A stretch of DNA of 14,120 bases from an uncultured Dokdonia sp. (GTDB lineage Bacteria > Bacteroidota > Bacteroidia > Flavobacteriales > Flavobacteriaceae), in contig CAKZKZ010000786.1 of the NCBI GenBank assembly GCA_937124495.1, positions 1-14,120 of the forward strand, given 5' to 3'. Below are positions 13,200 to 14,120 of this stretch, one piece after another. A program made the position numbers and the translations under genes. The stretch's first letter is position 1; each line of letters begins with the position of its first letter. The notes under the pieces were generated by a model. It did not search any database, was not told the origin of the DNA, and saw only the letters and a list, made by a program, of their open reading frames with translations.

Positions 13200-14060
13200 A
13201 TGGATATTGGAACTATCATTCTTGCTGTCGCATTGATTATTATTATGTTTGGAATGGGACTATCCCTTACCGTTCAAGATTTCACTCGATTATTTCAACG
13301 CCCTAAAGCAATTATTGTAGGCCTACTCAATCAGATTATCCTCTTACCTATTATTGCCTATCTACTTATCTCTGTAATGCACATACACACAGATATTGCA
13401 ATCGGAATAATGATCCTTGCAGCCTGTCCTGGAGGTCCTACTTCTAATTTGATTACACATCTCGCCAAAGGTGATACCAGTTTATCGGTCTCGCTCACCG
13501 CTGCCAATAGTCTTATTACGATTTTCACCATTCCGTTTGTCATTGATTTTGCCTTGCGACAGTTTTTGAATGCTAACGAAATGATTCAAATAGACAAGCT
13601 ACAAACGGTGATTCAGATCTTTGCGGTTGTGATTATTCCTGTCACTATTGGAATGGCTATCAAACGAGCCAAACCAAATTTTGCAGACAAAATGAGTAAA
13701 CCTGTTAAGATTGCTTCGGCGGCAGTATTATTTTTGGTCATTATTGCGCTTGTTTTAAAGAAAAAAGAAGATATCATTCCTTATTTACAGCAGGCAGGAA
13801 TCGCAACGCTGATATTAAATCTTGTCACTATGGGTATTGGTTTCGCGACAGCTAAAATAGCTAAATTAAATAGCGCACAATCTATCACCATTGCTATAGA
13901 ATCTGGGATTCAAAATGGTACCATGGCGATTGCGATTGCATCTGGAATTTTACTCAACGAAAACTATGCCATTGCCCCTGCAGTGTATAGTCTTATTATG
14001 TTCCTTACAAGCGGTATTGTAATTGGTTTAGGTATAAAGATGGCAAATCGTACGGAGTGA
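13200..14060 (+). CDS. Bile acid:sodium symporter (BASS) family transporter
   Basis: A 286-residue inner-membrane transporter of the BASS/SBF family, with about nine to ten hydrophobic segments and an internally duplicated fold. The two family hallmarks are present: CPGGPTSN (76-83), followed by AKGDTSLSVSLTAANS, which forms one crossed discontinuous helix, and ESGIQNGTMAIAIA (234-247), the second, containing Glu234 and Gln238, the pair that ligates sodium in characterised homologues. The substrate cannot be told: members move bile acids, pantothenate, pyruvate, glucosinolate precursors or other organic anions. ATG at 13200 puts the first helix at residue 5. The gene is 83 nt after the three-TM gene and needs no partner. 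Length is normal for the bacterial family. Confidence 0.9.
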   Translation: MDIGTIILAVALIIIMFGMGLSLTVQDFTRLFQRPKAIIVGLLNQIILLPIIAYLLISVMHIHTDIAIGIMILAACPGGPTSNLITHLAKGDTSLSVSLTAANSLITIFTIPFVIDFALRQFLNANEMIQIDKLQTVIQIFAVVIIPVTIGMAIKRAKPNFADKMSKPVKIASAAVLFLVIIALVLKKKEDIIPYLQQAGIATLILNLVTMGIGFATAKIAKLNSAQSITIAIESGIQNGTMAIAIASGILLNENYAIAPAVYSLIMFLTSGIVIGLGIKMANRTE

Positions 14061-14120
14061 GTTTATTCTATAAATGGTATATTGAGGTCAATAACCAACC
14101 CAAAAAACACATAGTATGCA

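Noticed and set aside
13358..13543. Short minus-strand ORF opposite the BASS transporter, and similar antisense ORFs over recN, fabI and the SIR2 gene
   Set aside because: They lie fully within well-supported genes in other frames, lack ribosome-binding sites and show no domain features.
1..14120. CRISPR array
   Set aside because: No set of three or more regularly spaced direct repeats was seen; the repeats present are pairs or palindromes.

Overview
The window looks like a chromosomal segment of a marine Flavobacteriaceae-type bacterium (Bacteroidota). Grounds: AT-rich DNA; near-consensus flavobacterial promoters (TTG / TAnnTTTG type) in front of recN and of the Tiki-like lipoprotein; a Bacteroidota-type FabI; a split YbbR-like protein after a family 2 glycosyltransferase; lipoprotein signals; and several copies of the palindrome CGCTTTCGCGAAAGCG, which I associate with marine flavobacteria. 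I cannot name the genus.

Layout. (a) 1-4561, minus strand, a housekeeping block read right to left: recN (DNA repair), a 650-bp gene-poor gap, fabI (fatty acid synthesis), a repeat-rich spacer with a strong terminator, a membrane-anchored GT2 glycosyltransferase, and the first 46 codons of a YbbR-like protein that runs off the left edge. (b) 4662-8248, plus strand, an AT-richer accessory segment: a radical SAM protein with a degenerate B12-binding-like N-terminus and a SIR2-domain protein with an unrecognised C-terminal half. Each is preceded by a copy of the same 46-bp element, which contains a hairpin with a GAAA loop. A 512-bp gene-free stretch full of hairpins, with one short GC-rich patch, follows. 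(c) 8249-14060, plus strand: a membrane fatty acid desaturase, a DUF2071/YqjF-like protein, a lipoprotein with a Tiki/ChaN-like domain behind a tandem palindromic operator, a TPR lipoprotein and a three-TM protein of unknown function (probably one transcription unit), and a BASS-family transporter.

How they work together. fabI and the desaturase both shape membrane lipids but are not in one operon. The glycosyltransferase and YbbR-like genes are almost contiguous and probably cotranscribed. The most interesting part is (b). SIR2-domain proteins are known NAD-depleting effectors in several anti-phage systems (established for the family), so the radical SAM plus SIR2 pair with shared upstream elements is a candidate small defence or stress cassette. 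That is inference: nothing in the sequence proves the two genes cooperate. No mobility gene, tRNA, rRNA or CRISPR array was seen.
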